From Microvirga subterranea (GTDB lineage Bacteria; Pseudomonadota; Alphaproteobacteria; Rhizobiales; Beijerinckiaceae), in contig NZ_QQBB01000002.1 of the NCBI RefSeq assembly GCF_003350535.1, positions 186,001 through 250,000 of the forward strand: DNA of 64,000 nt. Reading direction: 5' to 3'. Position 1 is the stretch's first letter, and each line of letters opens with the position of its first letter. This document shows positions 43,518-54,466 of the stretch, piece after piece. The notes below the pieces were generated by a model that saw nothing but the letters and a program-made list of their open reading frames with translations, was not told the origin of the DNA and ran no database searches. The position numbers were made by a program, and so were the translations under genes.

Positions 43518-44708
43518 TCAGCGCTTGTTGCGGACCGGGATCGGCATCTTGTCGGCCGGGATGGTGTCGACGAGATCGAGCAGGTCGTTCGCGTCCTTGC
43601 CATCAGCCTTCACCTTGAAGTGATACATGACCTGCAGGGCCTGGTGATCCTCCTTGCGGAAGGTCATCGGTCCCTTCGGCGTCTCGAAGGTCATGCCTTC
43701 CATGGCCGTGATGAGCTTCTCGGGATCCGTGCCGCCGGCCTTCTGGATGGCCGTCACGGCCGCGGACGCCGCCGCGAATCCGCCGGCGGTGAAGAAGTCC
43801 GGCGGCGAGTTGTAGCGCTTCTGGTGCTCCGCGACGAGCCAGTCGTTCATCGGGTTCTTCGGGAAGGCGTAGTAGTAATAGACGGCGCCTTCCATGCCCG
43901 GATAGTTCTTGTAGATCTGCATGGCGGGCAGGATGTTGCCGCCGGGCGCGATCTCGATGCCGAAGCGTTCAGGCTTCAGGTCCGCGATCTTCGGCAGCGG
44001 ATGCTGGCCGGCCCAGATGATGTTGATGATCTTCTTGCCCGGCTTGTCCTTGAGGGCATCGAAGATACGCTGAGCCGAGGCGGTGAAGTCCGTCGCATTC
44101 TGGGGCGTGTATTCCTCGAACACGACCTTGGCGTTGGGGCGGATCTGCGAAAGCGCGCTCTTGAGCGCCGCCACGCCGTCGCGGCCGAAGGCGTAATCCT
44201 GCGCCAGCGTCGCGATCGAGACGTCGCCGCTTGCCGGAATTGCAGCAGCGGCGCCGTAGGCGTCCTGGGTCGAGTTGCGGGCGGTGCGGAAGATGAAGCG
44301 GTTCCACTTCTCGCCGGTGATTGCATCGGCCACGGCGGGCTCCACGATCAGGACTTTGCCGTTCTCCTCCGCGACGGGAAGCATGGCGAGCGCGGCGGCC
44401 GACGAGGTCGTGCCGACGGCAAGATCGACCTTGTCGTCGTTGTATGCCTGCTCGAGCAGCGTCTTGGCGAGATCGGCCTTGAGCTGGTCGTCCTTGACGA
44501 TGACGGAGATCTTGCGACCGTTCAGCGCCATGCTGCCCTTGGTGAGGTATTCCAGCCCCATCATGAAGCCGGCCTCGGTCTGCTTGGCATAGGCCTCGAG
44601 CGGACCGGTCTTCCCGGCGATCAAGGCGATCTTGATATCCTGCGCGAAGGCGCTGGAGGACAGCAAAAGCGCTGCCGTTGCGGCAGCAATATTGAGCGTC
44701 AGGCGCAT
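43518..44708 (-). CDS. Branched-chain amino acid-type periplasmic binding protein
   Basis: A 396-residue Type I binding protein: signal peptide MRLTLNIAAATAALLLSSSAFAQ, then DIKIALIAGKTGPLEAYAKQTEAGFMMGLEYL and ASGDVSIATLAQDYAFGRDG. The ATG at 44708 has GGGGAG upstream; in-frame codons at 44720 and 44738 are less likely. Its ligand could be an amide or aromatic compound as well as Leu/Ile/Val. Confidence 0.9.
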   Translation of the reverse strand: MRLTLNIAAATAALLLSSSAFAQDIKIALIAGKTGPLEAYAKQTEAGFMMGLEYLTKGSMALNGRKISVIVKDDQLKADLAKTLLEQAYNDDKVDLAVGTTSSAAALAMLPVAEENGKVLIVEPAVADAITGEKWNRFIFRTARNSTQDAYGAAAAIPASGDVSIATLAQDYAFGRDGVAALKSALSQIRPNAKVVFEEYTPQNATDFTASAQRIFDALKDKPGKKIINIIWAGQHPLPKIADLKPERFGIEIAPGGNILPAMQIYKNYPGMEGAVYYYYAFPKNPMNDWLVAEHQKRYNSPPDFFTAGGFAAASAAVTAIQKAGGTDPEKLITAMEGMTFETPKGPMTFRKEDHQALQVMYHFKVKADGKDANDLLDLVDTIPADKMPIPVRNKR

Positions 44709-44796
44709 CGAACTCCCCATTGTCTTATATAACGTCATTCACGCTTCCGGCCGCGCGACTGTCAAGGACGACTCTCGGACCATCTGTGGAGGGCCT

Positions 44797-45720
44797 TTAA
44801 GCCTCCGGAAGGATGGGCGGTGCGACGTCCCGCTCGCGCTTGGCCGCTTCGCGTTCGAGGATGAGAAGGCCGAGCCCGGCGGCGCAAATCACGCCCGCCC
44901 CGACCAGCGTCCAGAACTGGACGACATCTCCAAAGAAGATGTAGCCGAGCACGATGGCCCAGACGATGAGCGTATACTGGTAAGGCGCCACGATCGACGC
45001 GGGGGCGACCTTGAGCGAGCGGTTGACGCAGGCATGGCCTGCCATCGACACGATGCCGAGAAGGAAGAGGCCGGCGAGGTCGAGCGGTCCGGGATTGACC
45101 CAGGCGAAGGGGGCGGCCGCCAGGCCGAAGATCAGGGCCCCGAGGATCTGGCCGAGGACGAGCGTGGCGTCGTGGGTCTCGCGCAGCTTGCGGGTCGTGA
45201 TCATGAGCAGGGCATAGAAAACGCTGCCCGCGAGGGCGATCAGCGCCGGCAGCGAGATCGTGGCCGGCGAGGGGCGCAGGGCGATCAGCACGCCGACGAA
45301 GCCAACGGCGATCGCGGTGATCCGCGGCCAGTCGAGCCGCTCGCCGAGCCAGAACACCGCAAAGGCCGCCACGTAGATCGGCGCCGCGAGGTAATAGGTC
45401 ATCACGTCGGCCAAAGGCAGATAGGTGACGGCCCAGTAGAAGCAGGCGACTTCGAGCGTCGAAAGGGTGATCCGCACCGCGTGCAGGCCAGGCTGAGGCG
45501 GGATGGCGAAGGAAACCCTCTGGCGTCGCATGAGGGGCAGCAGGACCGCCAAGGCGGCGATGCTGCGCAGGAGCAGGACCTGACCGACGGAATAGGTCGC
45601 GACGAGCCACTTGCCCATGACGTCGTTCATGGAAAACAGGAAAACGCCGAGCAGCATCAGGGCGATGCCGAAGGGCACGCCCGAGCGAATCTTGGAGGTA
45701 TCTGGCAGGGACATGGGCAA
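44797..45720 (-). CDS. EamA/DMT-family transporter
   Basis: A 307-residue protein with ten hydrophobic segments arranged as two EamA repeats (GIALMLLGVFLFSMNDVMGKWLV and ALIALAGSVFYALLMITTRKLRE). Members export metabolites such as amino acids; the substrate is unknown. A Lys/Arg-Glu-rich tail ends the protein in the cytoplasm. Confidence 0.9.
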   Translation of the reverse strand: MPMSLPDTSKIRSGVPFGIALMLLGVFLFSMNDVMGKWLVATYSVGQVLLLRSIAALAVLLPLMRRQRVSFAIPPQPGLHAVRITLSTLEVACFYWAVTYLPLADVMTYYLAAPIYVAAFAVFWLGERLDWPRITAIAVGFVGVLIALRPSPATISLPALIALAGSVFYALLMITTRKLRETHDATLVLGQILGALIFGLAAAPFAWVNPGPLDLAGLFLLGIVSMAGHACVNRSLKVAPASIVAPYQYTLIVWAIVLGYIFFGDVVQFWTLVGAGVICAAGLGLLILEREAAKRERDVAPPILPEA

Positions 45721-45799
45721 CCCGGATCAAGCGCCGCCGGCGCGACGCATCCATGGGTGATCCGTACGCAATTGACAAGCGACTGCTTCGAGGGAGCGC

Positions 45800-46714
45800 C
45801 TAGAAGGTCTTGGCGCCGTTCACCGGCAGCATGATGGCGTAGAGGGACGTCGTCGCACAAATGAAGAGGCGATTGCGCTTCACGCCTCCGAAGACGACGT
45901 TCGCCACCGCTTCGGGCACGAGGATCTTGCCGATCAGGGTTCCATCAGGGTCGTAGCAGTGGACCCCGTCTCCCGCACTGGTCCAGATGCGACCTGCTTC
46001 GTCGAGCCTGAAACCATCGAAAAGACCGCTGGTGCAGGTGGCGAAAACCTTGCCGCCGCTCAAGCGGCCATCGTTGCCGACATCGAAGACACGGATGTGC
46101 CGCGGACCATCCGGAACATGGGTCGCGCCCGTGTCCGCGACATAAAGCTTTGTCTCATCAGGCGAAAAGGCGAGGCCGTTCGGTCGCACGAAGTCGCCAG
46201 CGACGATCGCGACGTCGCCGCTGTGGGGATCGATGCGGTAGACGTGGCAGGCCCCGATCTCGCTCTCCGCCTTATGACCCTCATAGTCGGAGTCGATGCC
46301 GTAGGCCGGGTCCGTGAACCAGATCGAGCCGTCCGACTTTACGACCACATCATTGGGGCTGTTGAGGCGTTTGCCCTGGTAGTGGCTGGCGAGCACCGTG
46401 ATCGTGCCGTCATGCTCCGTGCGCGTCACACGGCGCGTGCCGTGCTCGCAGGTGACGAGGCGTCCGCGTCGGTCGACGGTGTTACCGTTGGAATAATGGG
46501 ACGGCGCCCGGAAGATGCTGACCGCATCCGACGTCTCGTCGTAACGCAGCATCCGATCGTTCGGAACGTCGCTCCAGACCAGATAGCGTCCGGCCGGGAA
46601 ATAGGCGGGGCCTTCGGCCCAGCGGCATCCCTCGGCCAGTTTCTCGAGACGGGCGGTCGGGATGACGAGACGCCGGAAGCGCTCGTCCTGGATCACCGCG
46701 ACATCCCTGATCAT
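45800..46714 (-). CDS. SMP-30/gluconolactonase-family protein
   Basis: A 304-residue six-bladed beta-propeller. Metal-site residues are visible: E of WAEGPAYF, N of LNSPNDVVV, N of PNGLAFSPDE and D of VDRRGR/LYVADTG. It should hydrolyse a sugar or other lactone in the cytoplasm; no sugar genes are nearby to name it. Confidence 0.88.
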   Translation of the reverse strand: MIRDVAVIQDERFRRLVIPTARLEKLAEGCRWAEGPAYFPAGRYLVWSDVPNDRMLRYDETSDAVSIFRAPSHYSNGNTVDRRGRLVTCEHGTRRVTRTEHDGTITVLASHYQGKRLNSPNDVVVKSDGSIWFTDPAYGIDSDYEGHKAESEIGACHVYRIDPHSGDVAIVAGDFVRPNGLAFSPDETKLYVADTGATHVPDGPRHIRVFDVGNDGRLSGGKVFATCTSGLFDGFRLDEAGRIWTSAGDGVHCYDPDGTLIGKILVPEAVANVVFGGVKRNRLFICATTSLYAIMLPVNGAKTF

Positions 46715-46729
46715 CGTGGGGCCGCCCGC

Positions 46730-47566
46730 TCAGTGCGCCATCAGGACGGGGATGGCGGTGTTGCTCAGGATGTGGCTCGTGGCGCCGCCGAAGAACATCT
46801 GGCGGAGACGGCTCTGCGTATAGGCCCCCTTCACCAGGAGGTCGCAGCCGAGGGCACCGGCTTCGGACAGGATGACCTCGCCCGGCCGGTTGTTCGGATC
46901 CGGCACGGTGAGCGTCTCCGCCTGGATGCCGCGCCGGCCGAGGGACCGGACCAGTTCGACGCCGGAGGGGCCGGGAACGCCCCAGTCCTCCAGTTCGAGC
47001 ACGACGACCCGGCGTGCCTTTTCAAGAAGCGGGATCGAGCCGAGCACGGCCCTGGCGGTTTCGGTGCTCCGGTTCCAGGCGATCACGACCGTTTCGCCCA
47101 GCGTCTGCGGGAAGGTCGGCGGTGCGATGAGGACGGGACGGCCGGTCTCGAACAGGGAGGCCTCGACGGTCGACAGACGGGTCTGGCCGTTGCCGCCATC
47201 GGGGCGACCGACCACGGTGACGTCGAAGACCCGGCCATAGGCACCGAGGAACGCGTCCTCCATCAGGCCATCCTGACGCCAGCCATAGCTGAGAGTGGCG
47301 AGGCCGGCGGCGGCGCGCTGGACCTGCTTCGTCACCATGAAGGCCTCGAAGCGTTCCCGGCAGGCCCGCGACATCTCCATGCGGTTCTCGGGTGTGATAG
47401 GCGAGGGGACACCGATCGCGATGTCCACCGGGAGCACGACCGGATAATCGGGCGTGATCGCAAGGCCCTCGATATAGCTGTCGAAGGCTCGGCCCAGGAG
47501 AAGGGCGGTCTCGAGGATCGGCTCGACCACGCCGTGGTCTTCGATGGGAACGAGGATGCTTTTCAT
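46730..47566 (-). CDS. Universal stress protein, tandem domains
   Basis: A 278-residue protein starting MKSILVPIEDHG, with two Usp domains; the second carries the ATP-binding pattern KGAYTQSRLRQMFFGGATSHIL. Ribosome site is weak. Upstream in-frame codons to 47737 overlap the acetyltransferase gene and are not conserved-looking. It lies between a lactonase and an acetyltransferase gene on the same strand. Confidence 0.88.
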   Translation of the reverse strand: MKSILVPIEDHGVVEPILETALLLGRAFDSYIEGLAITPDYPVVLPVDIAIGVPSPITPENRMEMSRACRERFEAFMVTKQVQRAAAGLATLSYGWRQDGLMEDAFLGAYGRVFDVTVVGRPDGGNGQTRLSTVEASLFETGRPVLIAPPTFPQTLGETVVIAWNRSTETARAVLGSIPLLEKARRVVVLELEDWGVPGPSGVELVRSLGRRGIQAETLTVPDPNNRPGEVILSEAGALGCDLLVKGAYTQSRLRQMFFGGATSHILSNTAIPVLMAH

Positions 47567-47610
47567 ATCGGTATTCTTGCGCTCAAAGCTCCCCTCGGCA
47601 AGCCCTACGG

Positions 47611-48417
47611 TCAAGGTTGTGCCCGATCCTTGGCCGGCGACCAGACGAAGGGGGTGATGACCGAGAGGGCTTGGAAGCCGCGCCGTTTGAGGATCGGAAG
47701 GCTCATCGGGCTGCAATCCACCGTCAGCCAGCGGCATCCCCGCTCACGCGCATTTACTGCCCGGATGGCGACGAGTGCTGAGTAGATGCCCTGGCCCCGC
47801 CAATCCGGCAGTGTCGAACCACCCCAGAGGCTGCCGAAACTGTCGCCGCGCTTGTGGCGCATCCAACCGACGCTGACCGGCCGGTCGCCGTCATAGGCCG
47901 CAAAGATGTCGATGCTGTCGGGATCCGCCTGCTTCTCCCGTGCAATCGTGCCTGCGAGCCACGAGGCATGAGCGGCATCGCCGTATACGGCCTGGTTCAC
48001 GGTGGCGATGGCGCCCAGACGGGACGGTTCGACGAGACGCTCGATCCTGATCGATTCCGGAACTGGCGGCGCATCGAAGCCGAGTGCGGTATCCAAGGCG
48101 ACGAAGGTTTCCGGCTCCTCGGGACGGAAACCCGCTGCGAGCAGCCGGTCCGGGAGGTCGGCCGGTTCATCGTGGCTATGGTGCTTCCATTCGAAGGCGT
48201 GTCCCAGGGCGCTGAAATAGCCGATCTGTTCGGCAATCGCTGAACCGACATCGGCTGCCGGATCGATCCACAGGACCGCATTGCCATGCGCCTCGGGGTC
48301 GGGGCCGACCAGGCGGATCACCGGTCCGACTCGGTCAGCGCGAAAACCCGGTGCCGGACTGCCGGTCCTGCAACGCACTTCCCTGTCATACCGGCTCAAG
48401 ATATCGGTCGCTTTCAT
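47611..48417 (-). CDS. GNAT-family acetyltransferase
   Basis: A 268-residue protein with a degenerate N-terminal half and a C-terminal GNAT domain holding the acetyl-CoA motif GGSTLPDWRGQGIYSALVAIRAVNARERGC and a final ILKRRGFQ. Substrate not predictable. Confidence 0.85.
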   Translation of the reverse strand: MKATDILSRYDREVRCRTGSPAPGFRADRVGPVIRLVGPDPEAHGNAVLWIDPAADVGSAIAEQIGYFSALGHAFEWKHHSHDEPADLPDRLLAAGFRPEEPETFVALDTALGFDAPPVPESIRIERLVEPSRLGAIATVNQAVYGDAAHASWLAGTIAREKQADPDSIDIFAAYDGDRPVSVGWMRHKRGDSFGSLWGGSTLPDWRGQGIYSALVAIRAVNARERGCRWLTVDCSPMSLPILKRRGFQALSVITPFVWSPAKDRAQP

Positions 48418-48446
48418 CGGATTCCGTACGTCCCTGTGGATCGACG

Positions 48447-49271
48447 CTAAACGACCTTAAAGTCCTTCGGGTCCCATGAGACCTTCGGGTAGGTCGGGTT
48501 CATCTCCTCCAAAGTCGCCTTGACGATCGACGCGATGGCGGCGTTGCGCACCCATTTGCGGTCGGCCGGGATCACATGCCACGGCGCCCAGGCAGTGGAG
48601 CAGCGATTCAGCATGGTCTCGTAGGCGTCCTGGTACTCGTCCCAGAGCTTGCGGTCGTCGAGATCGCCGGCGTTGAACTTCCAGTGCTTCTTCGGGTCGT
48701 CCAGGCGCTCCTGGAGCCGCTCGGCCTGCTCCTTCTTGGAGATATGGAGCATGAACTTGAGGATGACCGTGCCGTTCTCGGTCAGCATGCGCTCGAAATC
48801 GTTGATCTGGGCATATCGCTGCTCGATCGTCTCCTTTGGGGCAAAGCCGCGCACCTTCGCGATCAGCACGTCCTCGTAGTGCGACCGGTTGAAGATGCCG
48901 ATCGTTCCCCGCTTCGGGCAGACCGCATGCACACGCCAGAGATAATCGTGTGCCAGCTCGTTCTCGGAGGGCTGGCGGAACGCCGTGACCGACACGCCCA
49001 GCGGACCCGTGGCGTTGAAGACGCCGCGGATCGTGCCGTCCTTGCCCGAGGTGTCGGTGCCTTGGAGGATGACCAGGAGGGCGCGCTGTCCCTCGGCATA
49101 AAGCCGGTCCTGAAGCGCGTCGATCTCATGGGCGACCATTTCCGTTTCGGTCTTCGTCGCTTCATCATCGTCAAAGCCGCATTTGTCGCGGGGGTCGCGA
49201 TCCTTCAGATCGAACGGCTTGCCCGGCTTCACGCGGAGCTTTTCGATCAGTTCCTTGCCACGATCCGCCAT
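48447..49271 (-). CDS. Polyphosphate kinase 2 family protein
   Basis: A 274-residue PPK2 with Walker A GTDTSGKDG, RQPSENELAHDYLWRVH and the lid FNRSHYEDVLIAKV. PPK2 uses polyphosphate to phosphorylate nucleotides; class I, II or III cannot be told with confidence. The gene has GGGAGGA upstream of its ATG. Confidence 0.93.
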   Translation of the reverse strand: MADRGKELIEKLRVKPGKPFDLKDRDPRDKCGFDDDEATKTETEMVAHEIDALQDRLYAEGQRALLVILQGTDTSGKDGTIRGVFNATGPLGVSVTAFRQPSENELAHDYLWRVHAVCPKRGTIGIFNRSHYEDVLIAKVRGFAPKETIEQRYAQINDFERMLTENGTVILKFMLHISKKEQAERLQERLDDPKKHWKFNAGDLDDRKLWDEYQDAYETMLNRCSTAWAPWHVIPADRKWVRNAAIASIVKATLEEMNPTYPKVSWDPKDFKVV

Positions 49272-49412
49272 GTCCGTCCTCCCAGCGTCGCTCAGAACGA
49301 TAGTGCATGCATCTGCGAAAGGAAGATCTGGATGGGGGCCGCAAGCATCTTTACGGCCTCCGGCGTGAACCTTACCAAAGGAGCATCACCGACGGATTCG
49401 AGGGCCAACATA

Positions 49413-50048
49413 ATGCTCGTGCTCTACTATTTTCCCGGCAACGCCAGCCTGCTGCCGCACATGATGCTGCGGGAGATCGGAGCGCCTTTCGAGATGCGCC
49501 TCGTGGATCGGAGCCAGAACGCGCAGAAGAGTGCAGATTATCTAAGGCTCAACCCGAACGGCCGCATTCCGGTCCTCGTCGACGGCGACCTTGTCCTGTT
49601 CGAGACGGCAGCCATCGCCCTGCACCTCGCCGACAAGTTTCCGGATGCGGGCCTCGCTCCAGCCGTCGGAACGCCGGAACGGGCAGAGTTCTACAAGTGG
49701 ATGGCGCACCTCACCAACACGCCGCAGGCGGAATACCGCGCATGGTTCTACCCGCACGAGCACGTCAGCGACGAGGCGGCGGCGCCGAGCGTGAAGGAAG
49801 CGGCCCGGCAGCGGCTCGAGCGCATGTTCGACGTCATCTCGGACCAGCTCGGCGACCGGCAATGGCTGCTCGGCGACCGGTTCTCGGCCGCCGATCTCTT
49901 CCTCCTCATGCTGATCCGCTGGGGACGAGGCATGCCGCGTCCGCCGCGCGATATCCCGAACCTGAGGGCCTTCGCCGATCGAGTCCTGGCGCGGCCGGCC
50001 GTGCAGGAAGCCTTCCGGGTCGAAGGCATCCAAGCACCCTACATCTAA
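49413..50048 (+). CDS. Glutathione S-transferase family protein
   Basis: A 211-residue cytosolic GST. The thioredoxin-like N-domain reads MLVLYYFPGNASLLPHMMLREIG, with cis-proline and glutathione contact NPNGRIPVLVDGD and LFETAAIALHLAD; the C-terminal helical domain ends with LLGDRFSAADLFLLML. The start at 49413 begins exactly at the fold. It is the only plus-strand gene between 39 and 59 kb. Confidence 0.92.
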   Translation: MLVLYYFPGNASLLPHMMLREIGAPFEMRLVDRSQNAQKSADYLRLNPNGRIPVLVDGDLVLFETAAIALHLADKFPDAGLAPAVGTPERAEFYKWMAHLTNTPQAEYRAWFYPHEHVSDEAAAPSVKEAARQRLERMFDVISDQLGDRQWLLGDRFSAADLFLLMLIRWGRGMPRPPRDIPNLRAFADRVLARPAVQEAFRVEGIQAPYI

Positions 50049-50054
50049 GACGGA

Positions 50055-51638
50055 TTAGCGCTTGGCCTTGCGCCGGGTGCTCTTCGCCTCCGGCAGAGTT
50101 TGGTCGATCGACGGCAGATCGGACCACGGATCCTTCTTGAGCCTGCGAAGCCTCTCGGGCAGGTTCTCGACGGTGAACCCGTTCGGCCTCAGATCCGGCG
50201 TCAGCTCGTCCCATGAAACCGGTGTCGCGACGGGAGCGCCCGGCCGCGACCGCGTCGAATAGGGAGCGACCGCCGAGGCCTCGCGGTTGTTGCGCAGGTA
50301 GTCGATGAAGATGCGGCCCTCGCGTTCCTGCTTGACGGAGGTGGTGGTGTAGCGGTCGGGCTCGTCGGCCGCCATGGCCTCGGCAAAGCCGCGCGTGAAG
50401 GCCAGCGCGTCCTTCCAAGCCGCGCGGGGGGTCAGCGGCACGACCACATGCAGGCCCTTGCCGCCGGTCGTCTTCACGAAGCTCACGAGGCCCATGCCTT
50501 TCAGACGCTCGCGCACGGCGGTTGCGGCCTCGATCACCTGGGGCCAGTCCACGCCCTCGCCCGGATCGAGATCGAAGATCAGCCGGTCGGGCCGCTCCAG
50601 GTCCTGGAGGGTCGCGCCCCAGATGTGCATCTCCAACACGCCGGACTGAACGAGCGCCACCACGCCCTGGATGTCCCGCACGGTAAGCACTTCCTGCTTG
50701 CCATCCTTGTCGTCGGACACCATCGACCGGTGAATGAAATCGCTCAGTCCGGCCCAGGAATGCCGCTGGACGAAGCATTTTTTCGCCGAGCCGGACGGGC
50801 AGCGGATGAGGGTGAGGGGGCGGTCGACGAGATGCGGCAGGATCCAGTCGGCGATCCCGACATAGAACTCCGCCAGCTCCTGCTTCGTCAGGCCCTGTTC
50901 CTCCCACAGCACCCGGTCGGGATGGGAGATGGACACGCCGGCAACGTCGACACGGTGGTCGCCTTTGGCTGTCGCCGAAGATGATGCCCGCCTCGTGGCA
51001 CCTTTCGGTGGATCGGCCTTGGTGGCGGATTTTTTCGCAGCGGCCCGCTTCTTGGGGGCAGCCTTGGATGGCTTGCCGGAAATCTCCTCGATGGCGCGGC
51101 CGGTCTTCACCGAGAGCGGCGCTTCCTCGAGAATATCCGTATCGTCTTCGCTCCGGGCGAACGCGTCTTCGGCCTTGATCAGGAGCCATGATTCCTGGCG
51201 CTCCCGCGGGCGCTTCGCCATGCGCACGAGATGCCAGGTGCCACGGAGCTTCTCGCCGTCGAGCCGGAAAGTCAGACGGCCCTTGTCGTAGCCCTCGTGC
51301 GGATCGCCCTCGGGCTCCCAGGTGCCCCGGTCCCAGAGCAGCACGGTGCCGCCGCCATACTGGCCTTCCGGGATCGTGCCTTCGAAATCCCCATAATCGA
51401 CCGGGTGATCCTCCACATGGACGGCGAGGCGCTTCTCGCCCTTGACGAGGCTCGGTCCCTTGGCGACCGCCCAGCTCTTCAAAACGCCGTCCAGCTCGAG
51501 GCGGAAGTCGTAGTGGAGCCGGGAGGCCTCGTGCTTCTGGACGGCGAACGAGAACCCGGTCCTGCGGGCGGCCTTGCCCGCGGGCTCGGAGGTCTTGGTG
51601 AAATCGCGCTTGGCGCGATAGGGAGCGAGCTTTGCCAT
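50055..51638 (-). CDS. LigD-like protein: phosphoesterase plus primase-polymerase, no ligase
   Basis: A 527-residue protein. Residues 1-170 are the LigD 3'-phosphoesterase domain (HYDFRLELDG with H42 and D44; HPVDYGDFEG; GQYGGGTV). Residues 171-230 form a Lys/Ala-rich linker. Residues 235-505 are the LigD polymerase domain (DRPLTLIRCPSG; catalytic D356 and D358 in FDLDPG; D446 in FIDYLRN; TTGGKGLHVVVPL). The ATP-dependent ligase domain with its KxDG motif, present in full LigD, is missing. It should act in Ku-dependent end joining with a separate ligase; no Ku gene is in the window. Confidence 0.9.
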   Translation of the reverse strand: MAKLAPYRAKRDFTKTSEPAGKAARRTGFSFAVQKHEASRLHYDFRLELDGVLKSWAVAKGPSLVKGEKRLAVHVEDHPVDYGDFEGTIPEGQYGGGTVLLWDRGTWEPEGDPHEGYDKGRLTFRLDGEKLRGTWHLVRMAKRPRERQESWLLIKAEDAFARSEDDTDILEEAPLSVKTGRAIEEISGKPSKAAPKKRAAAKKSATKADPPKGATRRASSSATAKGDHRVDVAGVSISHPDRVLWEEQGLTKQELAEFYVGIADWILPHLVDRPLTLIRCPSGSAKKCFVQRHSWAGLSDFIHRSMVSDDKDGKQEVLTVRDIQGVVALVQSGVLEMHIWGATLQDLERPDRLIFDLDPGEGVDWPQVIEAATAVRERLKGMGLVSFVKTTGGKGLHVVVPLTPRAAWKDALAFTRGFAEAMAADEPDRYTTTSVKQEREGRIFIDYLRNNREASAVAPYSTRSRPGAPVATPVSWDELTPDLRPNGFTVENLPERLRRLKKDPWSDLPSIDQTLPEAKSTRRKAKR

Positions 51639-51679
51639 GGCGCGGAGTCAAATCCGCGCCCGGCTTTCGGTTCCAGCCC

Positions 51680-53314
<1,635 letters not shown>

Positions 53315-53315
53315 G

Positions 53316-54458
53316 TCAGCGGTCCTTCGGGTCGAGCGCGTCGCGCAGTCCGTCGCCGATGAAGTTGAGGCAGAACAGGATCGCGACGAGCGTGATGGAC
53401 GGATAGATCAGCATCCAGGTGGCGCCCTGGATGTTCTTGGCGCCCTCCGAGATGAGCACGCCGAGGCTGGTGTTCGGCTCCTGGACGCCCAGCCCCAGGA
53501 ACGACAGGAAGCTCTCCAGCAAGATCACCTTCGGGACCAGGAGCGTCATGTAGACGACCACCGGACCAAGCGTATTCGGGATCACGTGGCGGCGGATGAT
53601 GCCCTTGGTCTCGACGCCCAGAGCCTCGGCAGCCTGCACGTATTCCTGGCGCTTGATCGACAGGGTCTGGCCGCGGACGATGCGGGCCATGTCGAGCCAT
53701 TCGACGGCGCCGACCGCAATGAACATCAGGATGAAGTTACGGCCGAAGAACACCACCAACATGATCACGAAGAAGATGAAGGGCAGCGAGTAGAGGATGT
53801 CGACGACGCGCATCATCACGAGGTCGACCTGCCCACCGAGATAGCCTGATGTCGCGCCGTAGATCACCCCGATGAGAATCGCCACGAAGGTGGCGAGCAG
53901 GCCGATCGCCAGAGAGATCTGCCCCGCCTTCATGGTGCGGGTCAGGAGGTCGCGTCCGTTGGTGTCGGTCCCGAACAGGAAGTACTGGCGCTTGACCGGC
54001 ACGTCGATCACCAGCCGGCGGCCCTCCTCCTGGCGTTCCGCCACCTGGGCCGTGCCGAACAGGTCCGAGCGTTCGAAATAGGCCAGGAGACGCTCGTCGA
54101 TGGGGCGGCTGCTCGAGCTGACCAGGGTCATGCGGACCGTGTCGCCGTTGATGGCGATGCCTTCCGGTTTGGCGCGGACCCGGGCTCCGATGCGCTCGAT
54201 GTTCGGCTCGATCTGGTCGGCCTTGGGATAGGCTTCGAGGGAAGCCGGCACCTTCACGTAGTCGGGATAGACCCTGTCGAAGGGATGGCCTGTGAAGAAC
54301 GGTCCGAAGATGCAGGCGATCGCGATCGCGGCCAGGACCACGATGCTGGTGACGGCGGCCCGGTTGCGGGCGAGCCGTCCTCGTGCCTCGGCCCAGAGCG
54401 AGCGCCCTGTGACCGTGTCCTTCATGGTTTCGACGGGAAGTACGGCGCCTTCAGCCAT
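53316..54458 (-). CDS. Oligopeptide ABC permease, OppC-type
   Basis: A 380-residue OppC permease from the ATG at 54458, which has GAGG six bases upstream; a TTG at 54470 is less likely. It has a cytoplasmic N-terminus, a long periplasmic loop after helix 1, and the EAA loop YVQAAEALGVETKGIIRRHVIPN. The long loop is typical of YejE. Confidence 0.92.
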   Translation of the reverse strand: MAEGAVLPVETMKDTVTGRSLWAEARGRLARNRAAVTSIVVLAAIAIACIFGPFFTGHPFDRVYPDYVKVPASLEAYPKADQIEPNIERIGARVRAKPEGIAINGDTVRMTLVSSSSRPIDERLLAYFERSDLFGTAQVAERQEEGRRLVIDVPVKRQYFLFGTDTNGRDLLTRTMKAGQISLAIGLLATFVAILIGVIYGATSGYLGGQVDLVMMRVVDILYSLPFIFFVIMLVVFFGRNFILMFIAVGAVEWLDMARIVRGQTLSIKRQEYVQAAEALGVETKGIIRRHVIPNTLGPVVVYMTLLVPKVILLESFLSFLGLGVQEPNTSLGVLISEGAKNIQGATWMLIYPSITLVAILFCLNFIGDGLRDALDPKDR

Positions 54459-54466
54459 GGCACGCC

